64,000 bases of DNA. Source: CAZUGA01 sp964619885 (GTDB lineage: Bacteria; Pseudomonadota; Gammaproteobacteria; Methylococcales; UBA1147). Where the stretch lies: the NCBI GenBank assembly GCA_964619885.1, contig CAZUGA010000017.1:1-64000 (forward strand), written 5' to 3'. Position numbers and translations under genes: made by a program. Below are positions 9,151-18,643 of the stretch, piece after piece (within the stretch, counting starts at the first letter, position 1; each line of letters starts with the position of its first letter). The notes beneath the pieces are model-generated. The model searched no databases, had not been told where the DNA came from, and saw only the letters and a program-made list of their open reading frames with translations.

Positions 9151-9365
9151 TTTTCGATGGTATTGCGTGGGGACAAATTTCGACTGTGTATCGAATAAGC
9201 TGGATGGAAAAAAATGTGATGCCAAATCAAAGTTATGAGTTTGCGGTTGATAATACTTTTATCCAGACAGCCACTTATATTTATACTCCTGTTATTAAGC
9301 GATCTGCAAGTGAGTCGGTTACGGGTTGTGGAACTAAAAATATGAATTCGACAAGTGTCGTTGTC

Positions 9366-9896
9366 TCATGGCAAGCGTTGTTTGGTTTGCATTGTCGTCC
9401 AATAATCAGAATAAACAGATAGAAGATTGTCACTGAAACACACCAACTGCAATTGCGTCACGCTTGTTTCTTTGTTCATGCAGTCGCTAACTGTATCTAT
9501 TGCGATTTGGGCCGCTTGATCGATTGGATAGCCGTAGACACCGCAGGATATTGCTGGGAATGCGATGCTCGAAATCTGGTGTTGATCAGCCAATTTCATG
9601 CATTTCCTATAACAGGAAGACAACAAATTCGGTTCATTTTCCCCTCCACCTTGCCAAACAGGGCCAACGGTGTGTATGACGTATCGAGCAGGCAAATTGT
9701 AACCTTTGGTGATTTTTGCAAACCCCGTTTCGCATCCATCCAAGCCTCGGCACTCTTCAAGCAGGTTCGGTCCGGCGGCTCGGTGAATGGCGCCATCTAC
9801 ACCGCCTCCACCAAGTAGCGAGTTGTTCGCTGCGTTAACAATGGCGTCAACATCCAGGAGGGTAATGTCGGCTTTTAGTAATTCGATGGTCTGCAT
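9366..9896 (-). CDS. Macro domain ADP-ribose hydrolase, YmdB-like
   Basis: A single macro domain of about 176 residues. It has the ADP-ribose binding motif 'DAIVNAANNSLLGGGGVDGAIHRAAGP', the phosphate loop 'FPAISCGVYGYP' and 'RYVIHTVGPVW'. The family member YmdB deacetylates O-acetyl-ADP-ribose and removes ADP-ribose from proteins; the Asn and Asp residues needed are present. The start at MQTIELLKADI is chosen because family alignment begins there; the frame is open 11 codons further up. It stands alone between msrB and a small secreted-protein gene. Confidence 0.88.
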   Translation of the reverse strand: MQTIELLKADITLLDVDAIVNAANNSLLGGGGVDGAIHRAAGPNLLEECRGLDGCETGFAKITKGYNLPARYVIHTVGPVWQGGGENEPNLLSSCYRKCMKLADQHQISSIAFPAISCGVYGYPIDQAAQIAIDTVSDCMNKETSVTQLQLVCFSDNLLSVYSDYWTTMQTKQRLP

Positions 9897-10148
9897 AATT
9901 GATATTGTATTGTTTGATTGAGGCCTCAAATGTGGATTATACCCAGGCTATTCTCGATTGACTTATTTGCGTTTTGTTGCGGACGGTAAATTCGCAAAAT
10001 ACGGATCCGGCTCGGTAATTTTTCTCAATTTTTGCTGTAATTTTACATAGAAGGCGCCTTTGGTTGCGTTCAAGATAATCACGTCGCTAAACGTATTCAA
10101 TTGCATTGGCGTTGCGACATTCTACCTAAAACCTAAATGGAGTTTTTT

Positions 10149-10493
10149 ATGATATTCAACCGTGACTTTTTACGCGGACTCATTTTTTTAATGATTTGTT
10201 CGGCATTTCCCTTGGGTGCCATGGGCGAAGATCTAAACGGGATAAAACAATTTTCAGAAATTCCAATGAACGGAGTGGTATTACGCGGCTCTTCAACGTT
10301 GGTTGTGTCTGGCAATGGCGGGACGTCCGCCGCAACAGAAGGAGAAGCGTTTTTCTGTGAAGGTGATCCACCAACCAACTATGAATGTTCTAATTCCTAT
10401 GCGACCTACGGGTGTTCGGAAGAAACACAAACTTGCTATTACGAAGAAAAATATCGAGAAGAAGATCCGGAATTTAATTTGAGCGGTCGTTAA
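10149..10493 (+). CDS. Small secreted cysteine-bearing protein
   Basis: A 114-residue protein starting MIFNRDFL, chosen because GGAG lies 6 bases upstream; an ATG at 10137 has no ribosome site. It has a signal peptide with hydrophobic core 'GLIFLMICSAFPLGAMG'. The C-terminal half carries four cysteines (FFCEGD, YECSNS, YGCSEE and TCYYEE), likely forming two disulfides, followed by an acidic tail. I recognise no family and the neighbours give no clue. Confidence 0.6.
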   Translation: MIFNRDFLRGLIFLMICSAFPLGAMGEDLNGIKQFSEIPMNGVVLRGSSTLVVSGNGGTSAATEGEAFFCEGDPPTNYECSNSYATYGCSEETQTCYYEEKYREEDPEFNLSGR

Positions 10494-10529
10494 TCTAGCA
10501 ATCGACAATTTACCTGAGGCCATCGCTTT

Positions 10530-10754
10530 GTGTGGTGGAGTCTACGCTGTAATCAATCTAAATTAGTAGTTGTAATATGCGCCGATGGCATTCAATTGTT
10601 ATTGATGCTGCGTCGGGAATCTACTAACCCCAACAGACCAGTCGAAATTCTTGCCGTGAGCGAAGCGGTGTTTAATCGATTGGCAATTTATGGATTATTG
10701 GACAGTTTTGACTTGTCCCGGGGTCTAGAAGTAGAAAAAGTGGTGGGAAATTAG
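10530..10754 (+). pseudogene. Fragment of a STAS-domain protein
   Basis: From about base 10578 the frame reads 'ICADGIQLLLMLRR', then 'RPVEILAVSEAVFNRLAIYG', which matches the second half of STAS domains (the 'DSAGLQLL' helix and the following strand-helix pair) of anti-anti-sigma factors or MlaB-type proteins. The N-terminal half, including the normal Asp/Ser region, is missing: the 15 codons before it look random and stops fall in the other frames. It is therefore probably a truncated remnant. Confidence 0.4.
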
Positions 10755-10905
10755 TTGAAACGGATACAAGTACTTGTCAATCCGATTTTGCCAAGGGTGA
10801 TTGCATTCCTATAAGTTCACTTTGAATCCAGTGGTCGTCGCTGGGACAGGCCACGGATTCAGAAATGACTGAGCGTTCGCGTTCGGAATATACCGTTTTG
10901 CTTGA

Positions 10906-11376
10906 TTATGATGCAGCTGGAATCCTAATTTTTTGGCCGACGAAAATAAGATCCGGGTCTTGAATTACTTCACGATTAGCCTCGAATATTTGTGGGTATT
11001 TGGAGGCATCGCCATAATAGCGTTTGGCGATACCCGATAGCGTATCTCCACTCTGGATTTCATAATATTCCACGTCATCCGGTTCAACGTACTCGGTGGT
11101 GGTTGAATCGGCATTGCCGGGTTCTACTGGAAAATAAATGTCCGTAACGACCTTGGTTACACCCTGTACATTGCCGGCCATCAATATTGCTTTTTCTACA
11201 GCCTCGGGATCGTCACAGTCTCCCGATAAAGTGACGAAGCCACCTTGATATTTAACCTCAAGATTAGCGATTCCCGGATTATTTTCTTCAATGTGCGCTT
11301 TTATTTTTTCCGCGGCTTCATCGTCTTTATTGAATAGTTTGCGTCCCAAATTACTGGCGAAATCAAATAAACCCAT
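10906..11376 (-). CDS. kbp: BON-LysM protein, potassium-binding Kbp
   Basis: 156 residues with a BON domain (about 20–85, 'AAEKIKAHIEENN...VTLSGDCDDPEAVEKA') and a LysM domain at the C-terminus ('YEIQSGDTLSGIAKRYYGDASKYPQIFEAN'). This is the two-domain architecture and size of E. coli Kbp (YgaU), a cytoplasmic K+ sensor induced under osmotic stress. There is no signal peptide, as in Kbp. It is the third of three similarly oriented small genes after the DUF3754 gene, and lies next to a YidB-like gene. Confidence 0.88.
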   Translation of the reverse strand: MGLFDFASNLGRKLFNKDDEAAEKIKAHIEENNPGIANLEVKYQGGFVTLSGDCDDPEAVEKAILMAGNVQGVTKVVTDIYFPVEPGNADSTTTEYVEPDDVEYYEIQSGDTLSGIAKRYYGDASKYPQIFEANREVIQDPDLIFVGQKIRIPAAS

Positions 11377-11421
11377 ATCGTTGTCCTCCTGTTGGGATAG
11401 TTTCTCGGGTGCCTGGCGGGA

Positions 11422-11847
11422 TTAGAATAATTTTTTCAGTTTATCCAATATGCCACCGGCATCCAGGTTTGACAGGTCCATCAATTCACCCCCTGGGCTT
11501 GCTTGATCGATGAGTTGCGGGATTAAATTGGATAGCCCGGATTGAACGCTGTTCATGTCTAAGTTTAGCGCGGACGCGAAGGACGACAGCTGATCTGATT
11601 CGAACAGATTGCCTATTTGCTCGGCTGATATTGGCAGGTTTTCGCCATTTCCCAACCACGATGAGGCGACATCAGACAAGCCGGAGCCCTGTAATTTAGA
11701 GACGATAGAACCGAGATCCAATTGCGATCCAGCGCCTGAACCTGCCAACAATCCGGATAAAGAGCCGATGACTTCGGTGACATCAATATTACCGTCATTG
11801 TTTGTGTCTTTAATAAATTGTTGCGCTAGAGTCTTTAAAAGATCCAT
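11422..11847 (-). CDS. YidB/DUF937 family protein
   Basis: A 141-residue soluble protein with the DUF937 composition: a Gly/Ser/Leu-rich middle ('SGLLAGSGAGSQLDLGSIVSKLQ'), the conserved 'SWLGNGENLPISAEQIGNLF' block and a C-terminal helical repeat. E. coli YidB has a similar size and the same central motif. An N-terminal 'DTNNDGNIDVTEV' resembles an EF-hand loop, a frequent feature in this family. Its function is unknown. Its stop lies 45 bp before kbp on the same strand. Confidence 0.75.
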   Translation of the reverse strand: MDLLKTLAQQFIKDTNNDGNIDVTEVIGSLSGLLAGSGAGSQLDLGSIVSKLQGSGLSDVASSWLGNGENLPISAEQIGNLFESDQLSSFASALNLDMNSVQSGLSNLIPQLIDQASPGGELMDLSNLDAGGILDKLKKLF

Positions 11848-11963
11848 CGGTTTTTCCTTTTGTTGTTAGCGGTTTGGCGAGTCTCCCACAACCCAGTAGT
11901 CGTGTAAAGCGGCTTGTTGTCTGGTTTGACCGGTATTGTTAGATTGGGGTTACTGCTACGTTT

Positions 11964-12197
11964 TCACTCATTAGAGTTATCAACGTTAGGGGCCAGTTTG
12001 TAAAAATCTGCAATTTTCTTTGGGTCGCCATTTTGTTCCAAATATTTTTTCACCGCTTTTCCAGCGGCATCAGCTTCACGTTTAAGTTCTGCGGCGAACG
12101 CCTGTCGGGAATAGGGATCGGAAGATCCATTCAGTTTGGCGTTCAATCGCTTGAGTTGGCGCAAATGCTGTTCGACTTGTTTGAACGGATCAATCAT
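11964..12197 (-). CDS. Small helical protein of unknown function
   Basis: A 77-residue, charged, helix-forming protein (MIDPFKQVEQHLRQLKRL...) without signal peptide or cysteines. It lies 46 bp downstream of the DUF3754 gene on the same strand and is probably in that transcription unit. I do not recognise a family. It is kept as a gene because of its compact open frame and co-directional neighbours. Confidence 0.5.
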   Translation of the reverse strand: MIDPFKQVEQHLRQLKRLNAKLNGSSDPYSRQAFAAELKREADAAGKAVKKYLEQNGDPKKIADFYKLAPNVDNSNE

Positions 12198-12243
12198 AGT
12201 TTTGCGATTTCAATTCAACCCGAAGATCAGAAAAATACTTGGA

Positions 12244-13587
12244 CTACCGGTTTTTAGCCGCGTATGGAAACGCATTATCCCATAGGCTATCGACCAACAT
12301 TAACGCCTCGCCAATAGGTGCTGCACGAAGATAGCCTTGTTCGTCTTCGGATACCAATGTGGGTACCGTTACATTGATTAAAGATTTAGCCTTTTGGTCC
12401 AGTGTGGCGATCTTCGTCAAGCCCTTATCGATATCAAAGTCTATTTCCGTGGAAAACCGGTTTTGCAGCCAGGTTTCGATGTGTCGGTCTAGTTCGTCGC
12501 GCGTCATCGGTTTATTGGCTGTGAGCAGGTGGTAGTAAATCAGGATAATCTCTTTGCAAACTTCTTCCTCAGTCGCATCTATCAATGTATGCAACACACC
12601 TTCGTTGGTTACCAGGCATTTAAAAAACAAAGTATCCGTGACCTTTTTTAGAAATTTAAGTCGTTTGCCTTTGTAGCCCAGGTATTGTTTAACTGCGAAA
12701 CCACCGAGCCCTATGCCAACGGTCAAGGCTGCGGTAAGCACTGGGTAAATGCTATCTGATGCATGCGTGGCTAAGCCCATATTTTGAACCACGCCGGTTC
12801 CAAATAGCATCAATATAATTGCCGCAGCGAGCAGCGCCATGCTGGGTAGAATCTTCAAAATAATAGGAACTATCGCGCCGATTGCCGGTAACGCGAACAT
12901 TAGCCGGTCTTTTATATTCATCGTGACTTTCACATTCGGGAATAAAAGCTCCAGGTCCGATCTCGGTACGTTTTTATATAGATACAGATAGCTTTTACCC
13001 GGCGTAAAACCCAGTTCTTCTAATTCGTCCGATTCATATTTTGATTCGAAGTGGGATCGTTCCTTGAACGAGAGCAATAAAACGACTCGAGAAAGATTGC
13101 GGATGGGTAGTTCTTTGCTGCGGAAGAATCGTTTAACTTTTATGGTTGTTGTGGTTTCGTCCCTAAAGAAAACCAGTGCATCGTCAAAATCTTCAAAATC
13201 GACACGGGTTTTGAGTGGGACCAATGATTCCACGAGTAGTGCGCGGTTCAATTCTTCTTCCGCCAATGGGGTAAAATTTGCCTCGTTCAGGAAGTTACCC
13301 ACCAATTTTGCAATATCCTGGCGGCATTGCATAAATGTTTGGGGTAGTGTCGGCTTAAGTGGTTTTGCCGGCAAATCTGGATTTAGAGGTGTGTACGCTC
13401 TCTTAGCTTGTTCTAATTGCTTTTGATAATCAAAGTGGAAATAAGCGGATAAGAGTTCACAAAAATTTTCCAAAGATTTTCGCTCAGTTGCGTTAAGCTT
13501 GCCATCGTTAAGGCAGTCTTCGAGACAATATTGTACAAGCGCTCTACGGCGGAACGGGATATAAGTTTCTAGTTCTATTTCACTCAT
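12244..13587 (-). CDS. DUF3754/TMEM143 family membrane protein
   Basis: A 447-residue protein matching the TMEM143/DUF3754 family: an N-terminal soluble part with 'YIPFRRRALVQYCL', the segment 'SYLYLYKNVPRSDLELLFPNVKVTM' (about 210–235), and a membrane pair near 245–300 ('LPAIGAIVPIILKILPSMALLAAAIILMLFG' and 'IYPVLTAALTVGIGLGGFAV'), followed by 'GYKGKRLKFLKKVTDTLFFKC' and a C-terminal soluble tail. The family has no assigned activity; plant and animal relatives are mitochondrial or plastid membrane proteins. It is divergent from the XpaC–TelA operon across a 289-bp gap that may hold promoters for both. Confidence 0.75.
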   Translation of the reverse strand: MSEIELETYIPFRRRALVQYCLEDCLNDGKLNATERKSLENFCELLSAYFHFDYQKQLEQAKRAYTPLNPDLPAKPLKPTLPQTFMQCRQDIAKLVGNFLNEANFTPLAEEELNRALLVESLVPLKTRVDFEDFDDALVFFRDETTTTIKVKRFFRSKELPIRNLSRVVLLLSFKERSHFESKYESDELEELGFTPGKSYLYLYKNVPRSDLELLFPNVKVTMNIKDRLMFALPAIGAIVPIILKILPSMALLAAAIILMLFGTGVVQNMGLATHASDSIYPVLTAALTVGIGLGGFAVKQYLGYKGKRLKFLKKVTDTLFFKCLVTNEGVLHTLIDATEEEVCKEIILIYYHLLTANKPMTRDELDRHIETWLQNRFSTEIDFDIDKGLTKIATLDQKAKSLINVTVPTLVSEDEQGYLRAAPIGEALMLVDSLWDNAFPYAAKNR

Positions 13588-13708
13588 AACTATCGATCGG
13601 GTTGAACAGGATTATCGATAAATCTGTGTCAACAGTGGAATATACCAACGTCTGGGAGTACATTGATCTATATAAAGCGCTAGCTTAGATGCGTCTAAGG
13701 ATAGGAAT

Positions 13709-13840
13709 ATGTTAAAGATTATTAAAAAGTTATTCGGTTTGACTCTGCTTATTTCCACAGTGGGAATAGCGACTTACCAGTCAATGGTTAATATTGGCGC
13801 AGCTTCTAATAATGAAATTGTGCCGAAGATTTCGAATTAG
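13709..13840 (+). CDS. Small single-span membrane peptide
   Basis: A 43-codon frame beginning MLKIIKKLFGLTLLIS, with a purine-rich ribosome site (aaggatagga) just upstream. Basic N-terminal residues are followed by a hydrophobic stretch (about 9–25), giving either a one-pass membrane peptide or a secreted peptide. It lies 36 bp before the XpaC-like gene in the same direction and may be its leader gene. No family is recognised. Confidence 0.45.
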   Translation: MLKIIKKLFGLTLLISTVGIATYQSMVNIGAASNNEIVPKISN

Positions 13841-13876
13841 ATCTAAATGAATAGTTAAGCTTCGGTCAACTTTATC

Positions 13877-14734
13877 ATGCAGCGCACCTCGATTAAACCC
13901 AATCCCAAACGTTTTGTTAAAGAGCCCACGCCGCCCATGTCGCTTAAGGGGTTAATGCTTTTTTTTCTGCCATTGGCAGCGCTTCCAGCAACAGTGATCG
14001 CGTTTGGAAAAGGCAATTTGACGGGCATATTCATTAATGGTGGCGGATATGCGTTGTATTTGCTGGCCGCTATCCTTTTGCGCCGGGGATTGCATCAGGA
14101 AGCCGAGTATTCTGCGAGGCGTATCAGCCGGGCGCCTAAATGGTCATTTAAATTTTACGCGGCCCTATTGGTTATGCTCGCTACATCATGGATCGCATGG
14201 TTGGGAGCCGGGCATACGATGATGGTTTCGGTGGTATTTGGCGCCGGAGCGTTGTTGGGAATGTATTTGACCTATGGATTTGATCCGAGGCGCGAAAAAA
14301 TGATCGGCGGTAGCCACGGCTACAGCGCGGATGAAGTGACCGATACCATTACCGCAGCAGAACAGATTATCGGCCACATCGAACGAGCGAACCAACGGAT
14401 AAATAATACGGAGTTCAATAATCGAATATTAACTATTTGCCAAGACGCCCGTGATGTTCTTGAAATTATTGAGCAGGATCCGGGTGATATCCGTCGAGCT
14501 CGTAAATTTTTAAATGTCTATTTGGATGGTGCGCGTAAAGTCAGCGAGGGTTATGCCAGTACGCACGAACGTATGGCATCGGACGAACTTGAAGAGAATT
14601 TCCGGGAAATCTTGGTGACTATTGAAAAGGTTTTTAAGGAGCAAAAACAGAAACTATTGGAGAATGATTTTTTTGATCTGGATGTACAAATGGAGGTGTT
14701 AGCGGCGCAGTTAAAACGCGAGGGAGTTTTATGA
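13877..14734 (+). CDS. XpaC-like 5-bromo-4-chloroindolyl phosphate hydrolysis protein
   Basis: 285 residues with the XpaC family layout: two or three N-terminal membrane segments ('LMLFFLPLAALPATVIAFG', 'GGYALYLLAAILLRRG', 'FYAALLVMLATSWIAWLGAG' and 'VVFGAGALLGMYLTYG'), then a cytoplasmic helical domain with 'AEQIIGHIERANQRI' and 'ARKFLNVYLDGARKVSEGYAS'. The family name comes from a plate phenotype; the real activity is unknown. Its usual partner is TelA, as here (130 bp downstream). The pairing suggests a membrane-associated stress module. Confidence 0.8.
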   Translation: MQRTSIKPNPKRFVKEPTPPMSLKGLMLFFLPLAALPATVIAFGKGNLTGIFINGGGYALYLLAAILLRRGLHQEAEYSARRISRAPKWSFKFYAALLVMLATSWIAWLGAGHTMMVSVVFGAGALLGMYLTYGFDPRREKMIGGSHGYSADEVTDTITAAEQIIGHIERANQRINNTEFNNRILTICQDARDVLEIIEQDPGDIRRARKFLNVYLDGARKVSEGYASTHERMASDELEENFREILVTIEKVFKEQKQKLLENDFFDLDVQMEVLAAQLKREGVL

Positions 14735-14864
14735 CGTGTGATGTTGGAGGTTTATAAGCTTTCGTTTGGAAAGTCGGAATGTAGGCCGATCGGTGCCGGG
14801 GTTGGTGTCTTATTCGGGTATAAACCGGACATGGCCGAAGGAGCAATGTTAGGGGAACATTATT

Positions 14865-16037
14865 ATGAATGAAGATAAATCAATACAAGTGGACAGCAAG
14901 GTGGAAAAGGCAGAAATACCAGGCAGTGAAATTTTTGATGAAGTTGTACCGGGCGTTAAACAAGATATCGTTTCATATGTGGACGCGAAAAGCGACGATA
15001 AACTCAGTATTGATCAGCTGATATCCGAAATCGATTTAGATGAAAGCAAATCCATCATCTATTTCGGTAGCAAGGCTCAGGAGCAATTGACTTCGATCTC
15101 GGATCGTATGTTGGAAGGCGTTAAGAACAAAGATATTGGCCCGGCCGGCGATGATCTAAACGATATGGTGGCTACGATACGCGGATTTGATATTGATGAA
15201 TTGGACCCCAACAAGAAAGTAGGTTTTTTTGCGCGTTTGTTCGGTAAAGCAAAGCCCGTAGTTAAATTTCTGCAACAGTACGAGGAAATCCGCAAACAAA
15301 TCGACTCTATAACCAACAAACTGGAAGAGCATGAAACGCAATTATTGACCGATATTACTTCATTGGATCGTTTGTACGACGCAAATTTGGATTATTTTCA
15401 TAATTTGGAGCATTACATTGCGGCCGGCGAAGAAAAGCTTACCCAGTTGGATAATGAATTGATCCCGGAGAAACAAGCAATAACAGACGCCAGCGACGAA
15501 ATTATCGACGCCCAGCAATTGCGTGATCTGCGTTCCGCACGGGATGATTTAGAACGTCGTGTACACGATTTGCGTTTGACCCGCCAGGTCGCAATGCAAA
15601 GCTTACCCAGTATTCGATTGGTTCAGGAAAACGATAAAGGGCTGGTCAATAAAATCAACTCGACTATTGTCAATACCATTCCGCTTTGGCGGCAGCAATT
15701 GGCGACTGCGGTGACCATTTACCGTTCTTCTGAAGCGGCGGATACCATCAAAGAAGCGACCGACCTAACCAATGAATTGCTAAAAGCTAATGCGGAGAAC
15801 CTTAAACAGGCCAATGCGGAAACACGCAAACAATTGGAGCGAGGCGTATTTGATGTCGAAGCGGTTAAACAAGCCAATCAAACTTTGATTGCAACTATTG
15901 AGGAAAGCTTGCAGATCGCTGACCAGGGCAAGCGGATGCGGGCTGATGCGGTTGGGAAGCTGCAAGAGTGTGAAGCAGAACTCCGCACAGCGCTCGCGGC
16001 GGCCAGTGCAAAACCTGCTGACAACGGCGCGGCTTAG
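14865..16037 (+). CDS. telA: TelA family toxic anion resistance protein
   Basis: A 390-residue, highly helical soluble protein of the TelA/KlaA family linked to tellurite and other envelope-stress resistance. Visible blocks include 'IIYFGSKAQEQLTSISDRMLEGVKNKD' (about 64–90), 'FFARLFGKAKPVVKFLQQYEEIRKQID' (about 121–148) and the long coiled-coil 'SLPSIRLVQENDKGLVNKINSTI...PLWRQQLATA', which are typical of the family. Length is normal. It follows the XpaC-like gene and precedes an SPFH gene by 21 bp, so the three are probably one operon. Confidence 0.9.
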   Translation: MNEDKSIQVDSKVEKAEIPGSEIFDEVVPGVKQDIVSYVDAKSDDKLSIDQLISEIDLDESKSIIYFGSKAQEQLTSISDRMLEGVKNKDIGPAGDDLNDMVATIRGFDIDELDPNKKVGFFARLFGKAKPVVKFLQQYEEIRKQIDSITNKLEEHETQLLTDITSLDRLYDANLDYFHNLEHYIAAGEEKLTQLDNELIPEKQAITDASDEIIDAQQLRDLRSARDDLERRVHDLRLTRQVAMQSLPSIRLVQENDKGLVNKINSTIVNTIPLWRQQLATAVTIYRSSEAADTIKEATDLTNELLKANAENLKQANAETRKQLERGVFDVEAVKQANQTLIATIEESLQIADQGKRMRADAVGKLQECEAELRTALAAASAKPADNGAA

Positions 16038-16058
16038 AGGTCTACGGGAGCGAGTATT

Positions 16059-17174
16059 ATGGGGTTGTGGGATAAGCTATTTGGCGAGTTTGTCGATGTC
16101 ATCGAATGGTTGGACGATAGTAGCGATACTATGGTTTACCGCTTTGAACGTTACGGTAACGAAATAAAATATGGTGCGATGTTGACGGTGCGGGAATCGC
16201 AGGTTGCGGTAATGGTCAATGAGGGGCGGGTTGCCGACTTGTACGAGCCCGGCTTGTATAAACTCGAAACGAATAATATGCCGGTATTGACCACATTGGA
16301 AAATTGGCCACACGGGTTTAACAGTCCATTCAAAGCTGAAATCTATTTTTTCAATACACGGCGTTTTACCGATTTAAAATGGGGAACCAAAAATCCATTA
16401 ATGCTGCGTGATACGGAATTTGGAGCGGTGCGGCTTAGAGCCTTCGGCACCTATTCAGTCAGAATCAAGGATCCCATCGTTTTTATCAAAGAAATCGTCG
16501 GTACGGATGGCCATTTTCAAACTGATGATATTAGCGATCAGTTGCGTAATCTTATTTTATCGAGGTTTGCGTCGATTCTGGGTGAATCGGGAATCCCGGT
16601 ATTGGATTTGGCGGCCAATTATGATGATTTGGGTGAATTTATCTGGGCCAAAATTCAGCCGGAATTTGTAGAGTACGGTTTGGAGTTAACCAAAATGTTG
16701 GTTGAAAATATCTCTTTGCCGCCCAATGTTGAAGAAGTTTTGGACAAGCGGACGAGCATGGGAATATTAGGAAACCTGCGTGATTACGCCAGTTTTCAGG
16801 CAGCGGAAGCAATGAAGGCTGCGGCGGAAAATCCGGCGGGTGGCGCCTCGGAAGGTGTGGGGATGGGGATGGGTTTTGCGGTGGCTCAAAAGATGAGTGA
16901 GACCTTGATGCCGTCGTCTGATGCTAAGTCCTCGATTCAAGTGGCCTCACCACCTCCGATACCGCAGGAAATTTCGTACTATGTGGCGGTAGACGGACAG
17001 CAAACTGGACCATTTATTCAGTCAATTGTCGAGCAAAAGATAAAAATTGGCGAAATAGATAGATCAACCTTATTGTGGAATCAGAGTTTGGTCGAGTGGA
17101 CTCAGGCAGCTGAGGTTTCGGCATTGGCCGCGTCATTTTCCGACCAGTCTCCACCCCCGATACCGAAGACCTGA
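16059..17174 (+). CDS. SPFH (YdjI-type) protein with C-terminal GYF_2 domain
   Basis: 371 residues. Residues 1–250 are an SPFH-like domain of the virion-core/YdjI type (MGLWDKLFGEFVDVIEWLD, 'VYRFERYGNEIKYGAMLTVRESQVAV', 'FFNTRRFTDLKWGTKNPLMLRD'). After a Gly/Ala/Met-rich linker comes a GYF_2 (DUF4339) domain ('YYVAVDGQQTGPF...STLLWNQSLVEWTQAAEV', about 308–355). It has no transmembrane segment. In Bacillus, YdjI sits in a membrane-stress operon under SigW. It directly follows telA and is followed by a zinc-ribbon gene, the same functional grouping. Confidence 0.85.
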   Translation: MGLWDKLFGEFVDVIEWLDDSSDTMVYRFERYGNEIKYGAMLTVRESQVAVMVNEGRVADLYEPGLYKLETNNMPVLTTLENWPHGFNSPFKAEIYFFNTRRFTDLKWGTKNPLMLRDTEFGAVRLRAFGTYSVRIKDPIVFIKEIVGTDGHFQTDDISDQLRNLILSRFASILGESGIPVLDLAANYDDLGEFIWAKIQPEFVEYGLELTKMLVENISLPPNVEEVLDKRTSMGILGNLRDYASFQAAEAMKAAAENPAGGASEGVGMGMGFAVAQKMSETLMPSSDAKSSIQVASPPPIPQEISYYVAVDGQQTGPFIQSIVEQKIKIGEIDRSTLLWNQSLVEWTQAAEVSALAASFSDQSPPPIPKT

Positions 17175-17405
17175 GAGGTCTCCTCGCGCTACACTATTGG
17201 ATTGGCCGTTCGCTACAGAATCCCGCTGTTGTGTTCCGGAATCGAATTGTGGTTTTTAATGTAGCAAGCGCCATTTCCGGTGTATCTATATCAATCGGTC
17301 CTATCCGCGAAATACCAATAAAAAGAGCTGGCATTGGAACGGTATGGATAAAGCCTATACAAGCGGGATAATTTCTAAGGTCGAGAATTTTACGAGTTTA
17401 CAAAA

Positions 17406-18560
17406 GTGCGTGTTACAAAAATAAATAGTGCGGTTACACAAGAATCAGACCGTTTTCCTTGTAGCCGCTGCGGAGCATTGTTGAAATTTGGCGCCGGTAC
17501 GCAAAACCTCGTATGCGAGTATTGTGGTCAAGAGAATTTTATTGAAAATCGGCTGGAAGAGATTCGTGAATATAATCTACACGAGGCGCTGGCTCAACTG
17601 GCCGAAGCGCCGCCTGTTTCGGAAAGTATGCAGATACAATGCGAAGCGTGTGGTGCGCATTTTAAATTTGAGACTAGCGTTCATGCGGGGGAATGTCCGT
17701 TTTGCGGGACTGATGTTGTTACCAGTACCGCTCAGAGCAGGTCGATCAAACCCAAATCGCTATTGCCTTTCCGAATAGACGATAGTCAAGCCAGACAGCA
17801 ATTCCGTGCATGGCTCGGCGGGTTATGGTTTGCGCCCAATGCGCTAAAAAAGTATGCGCGTGACGACACTAAATTGATGGGTGTCTACCTCCCTCACTGG
17901 ACATTTGATAGCAATACTGCATCGAGTTACACCGGTGCTCGGGGAGACGTTTATTACGTTCGACAGCGTGTGGTGTATGTGCAAAACGGACGTCGGGTTT
18001 CGGCGATAAAACGGATACCCAAGATTCGATGGACCCCGGTACGAGGGCGAGTGGCGCGGTTTTTTGACGACGTATTGGTGGGTGCGAGCCGGTCTCTGCC
18101 AAGACAGATTCTAGACAAATTGCAACCATGGGATCTGGAATCTTTGGTGCCCTATAACGAAAGTTATTTGAGCGGATTTAGCAGTGAATTTTATCAAGTC
18201 GATTTGGATGAAGGTTTTGACCGGGCCAAACAAGTGATGGACAGTGTTGTTCGCCAGGATATTGCCTTCGATATAGGCGGCGACCAGCAGCGTATCCACC
18301 AGGTGCGTACGCGCCATCAGGATTCAACCTACAAGCACTGTTTGTTGCCAGTTTGGTCTGCGGCATTTCGTTATCGCGATGAATCATACCGATTCGTGAT
18401 CAACGCTCGAAGCGGACAGGTTCAAGGTGAACGTCCGTATAGTGTCTGGAAAATTGTATCGACGGTAATACTCGGAGCGGCGCTGATCGGAGGGGTGCTG
18501 GTCTATCTGGAACAGTCTGGTGCGTTGCAACAAATACAGAATGTAGACTATGGATATTAA
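17406..18560 (+). CDS. Membrane protein with two TFIIB-type zinc ribbons
   Basis: 384 residues starting at GTG. Two zinc ribbons lie at the N-terminus: CSRCGALLKF...CEYCGQ (about 19–45) and CEACGAHFKF...CPFCGT (about 79–103). A beta-rich middle domain ('HWTFDSNTASSYTGARGDVYY', 'LPVWSAAFRYRDESYRFVINARSG') follows, and one C-terminal membrane helix (about 350–370). The protein belongs to the YdjH-like partners of YdjI, which recruit the SPFH protein to the membrane. The gap of 231 bp from the SPFH gene allows a separate promoter. Confidence 0.8.
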   Translation: MRVTKINSAVTQESDRFPCSRCGALLKFGAGTQNLVCEYCGQENFIENRLEEIREYNLHEALAQLAEAPPVSESMQIQCEACGAHFKFETSVHAGECPFCGTDVVTSTAQSRSIKPKSLLPFRIDDSQARQQFRAWLGGLWFAPNALKKYARDDTKLMGVYLPHWTFDSNTASSYTGARGDVYYVRQRVVYVQNGRRVSAIKRIPKIRWTPVRGRVARFFDDVLVGASRSLPRQILDKLQPWDLESLVPYNESYLSGFSSEFYQVDLDEGFDRAKQVMDSVVRQDIAFDIGGDQQRIHQVRTRHQDSTYKHCLLPVWSAAFRYRDESYRFVINARSGQVQGERPYSVWKIVSTVILGAALIGGVLVYLEQSGALQQIQNVDYGY

Positions 18561-18643
18561 AATTACGTACTGACTGATTTTTATACCCGGTGAAAAATGC
18601 GTAATATAGACCGGTCAAATGATAATTAAACAGAGGTGCCATT

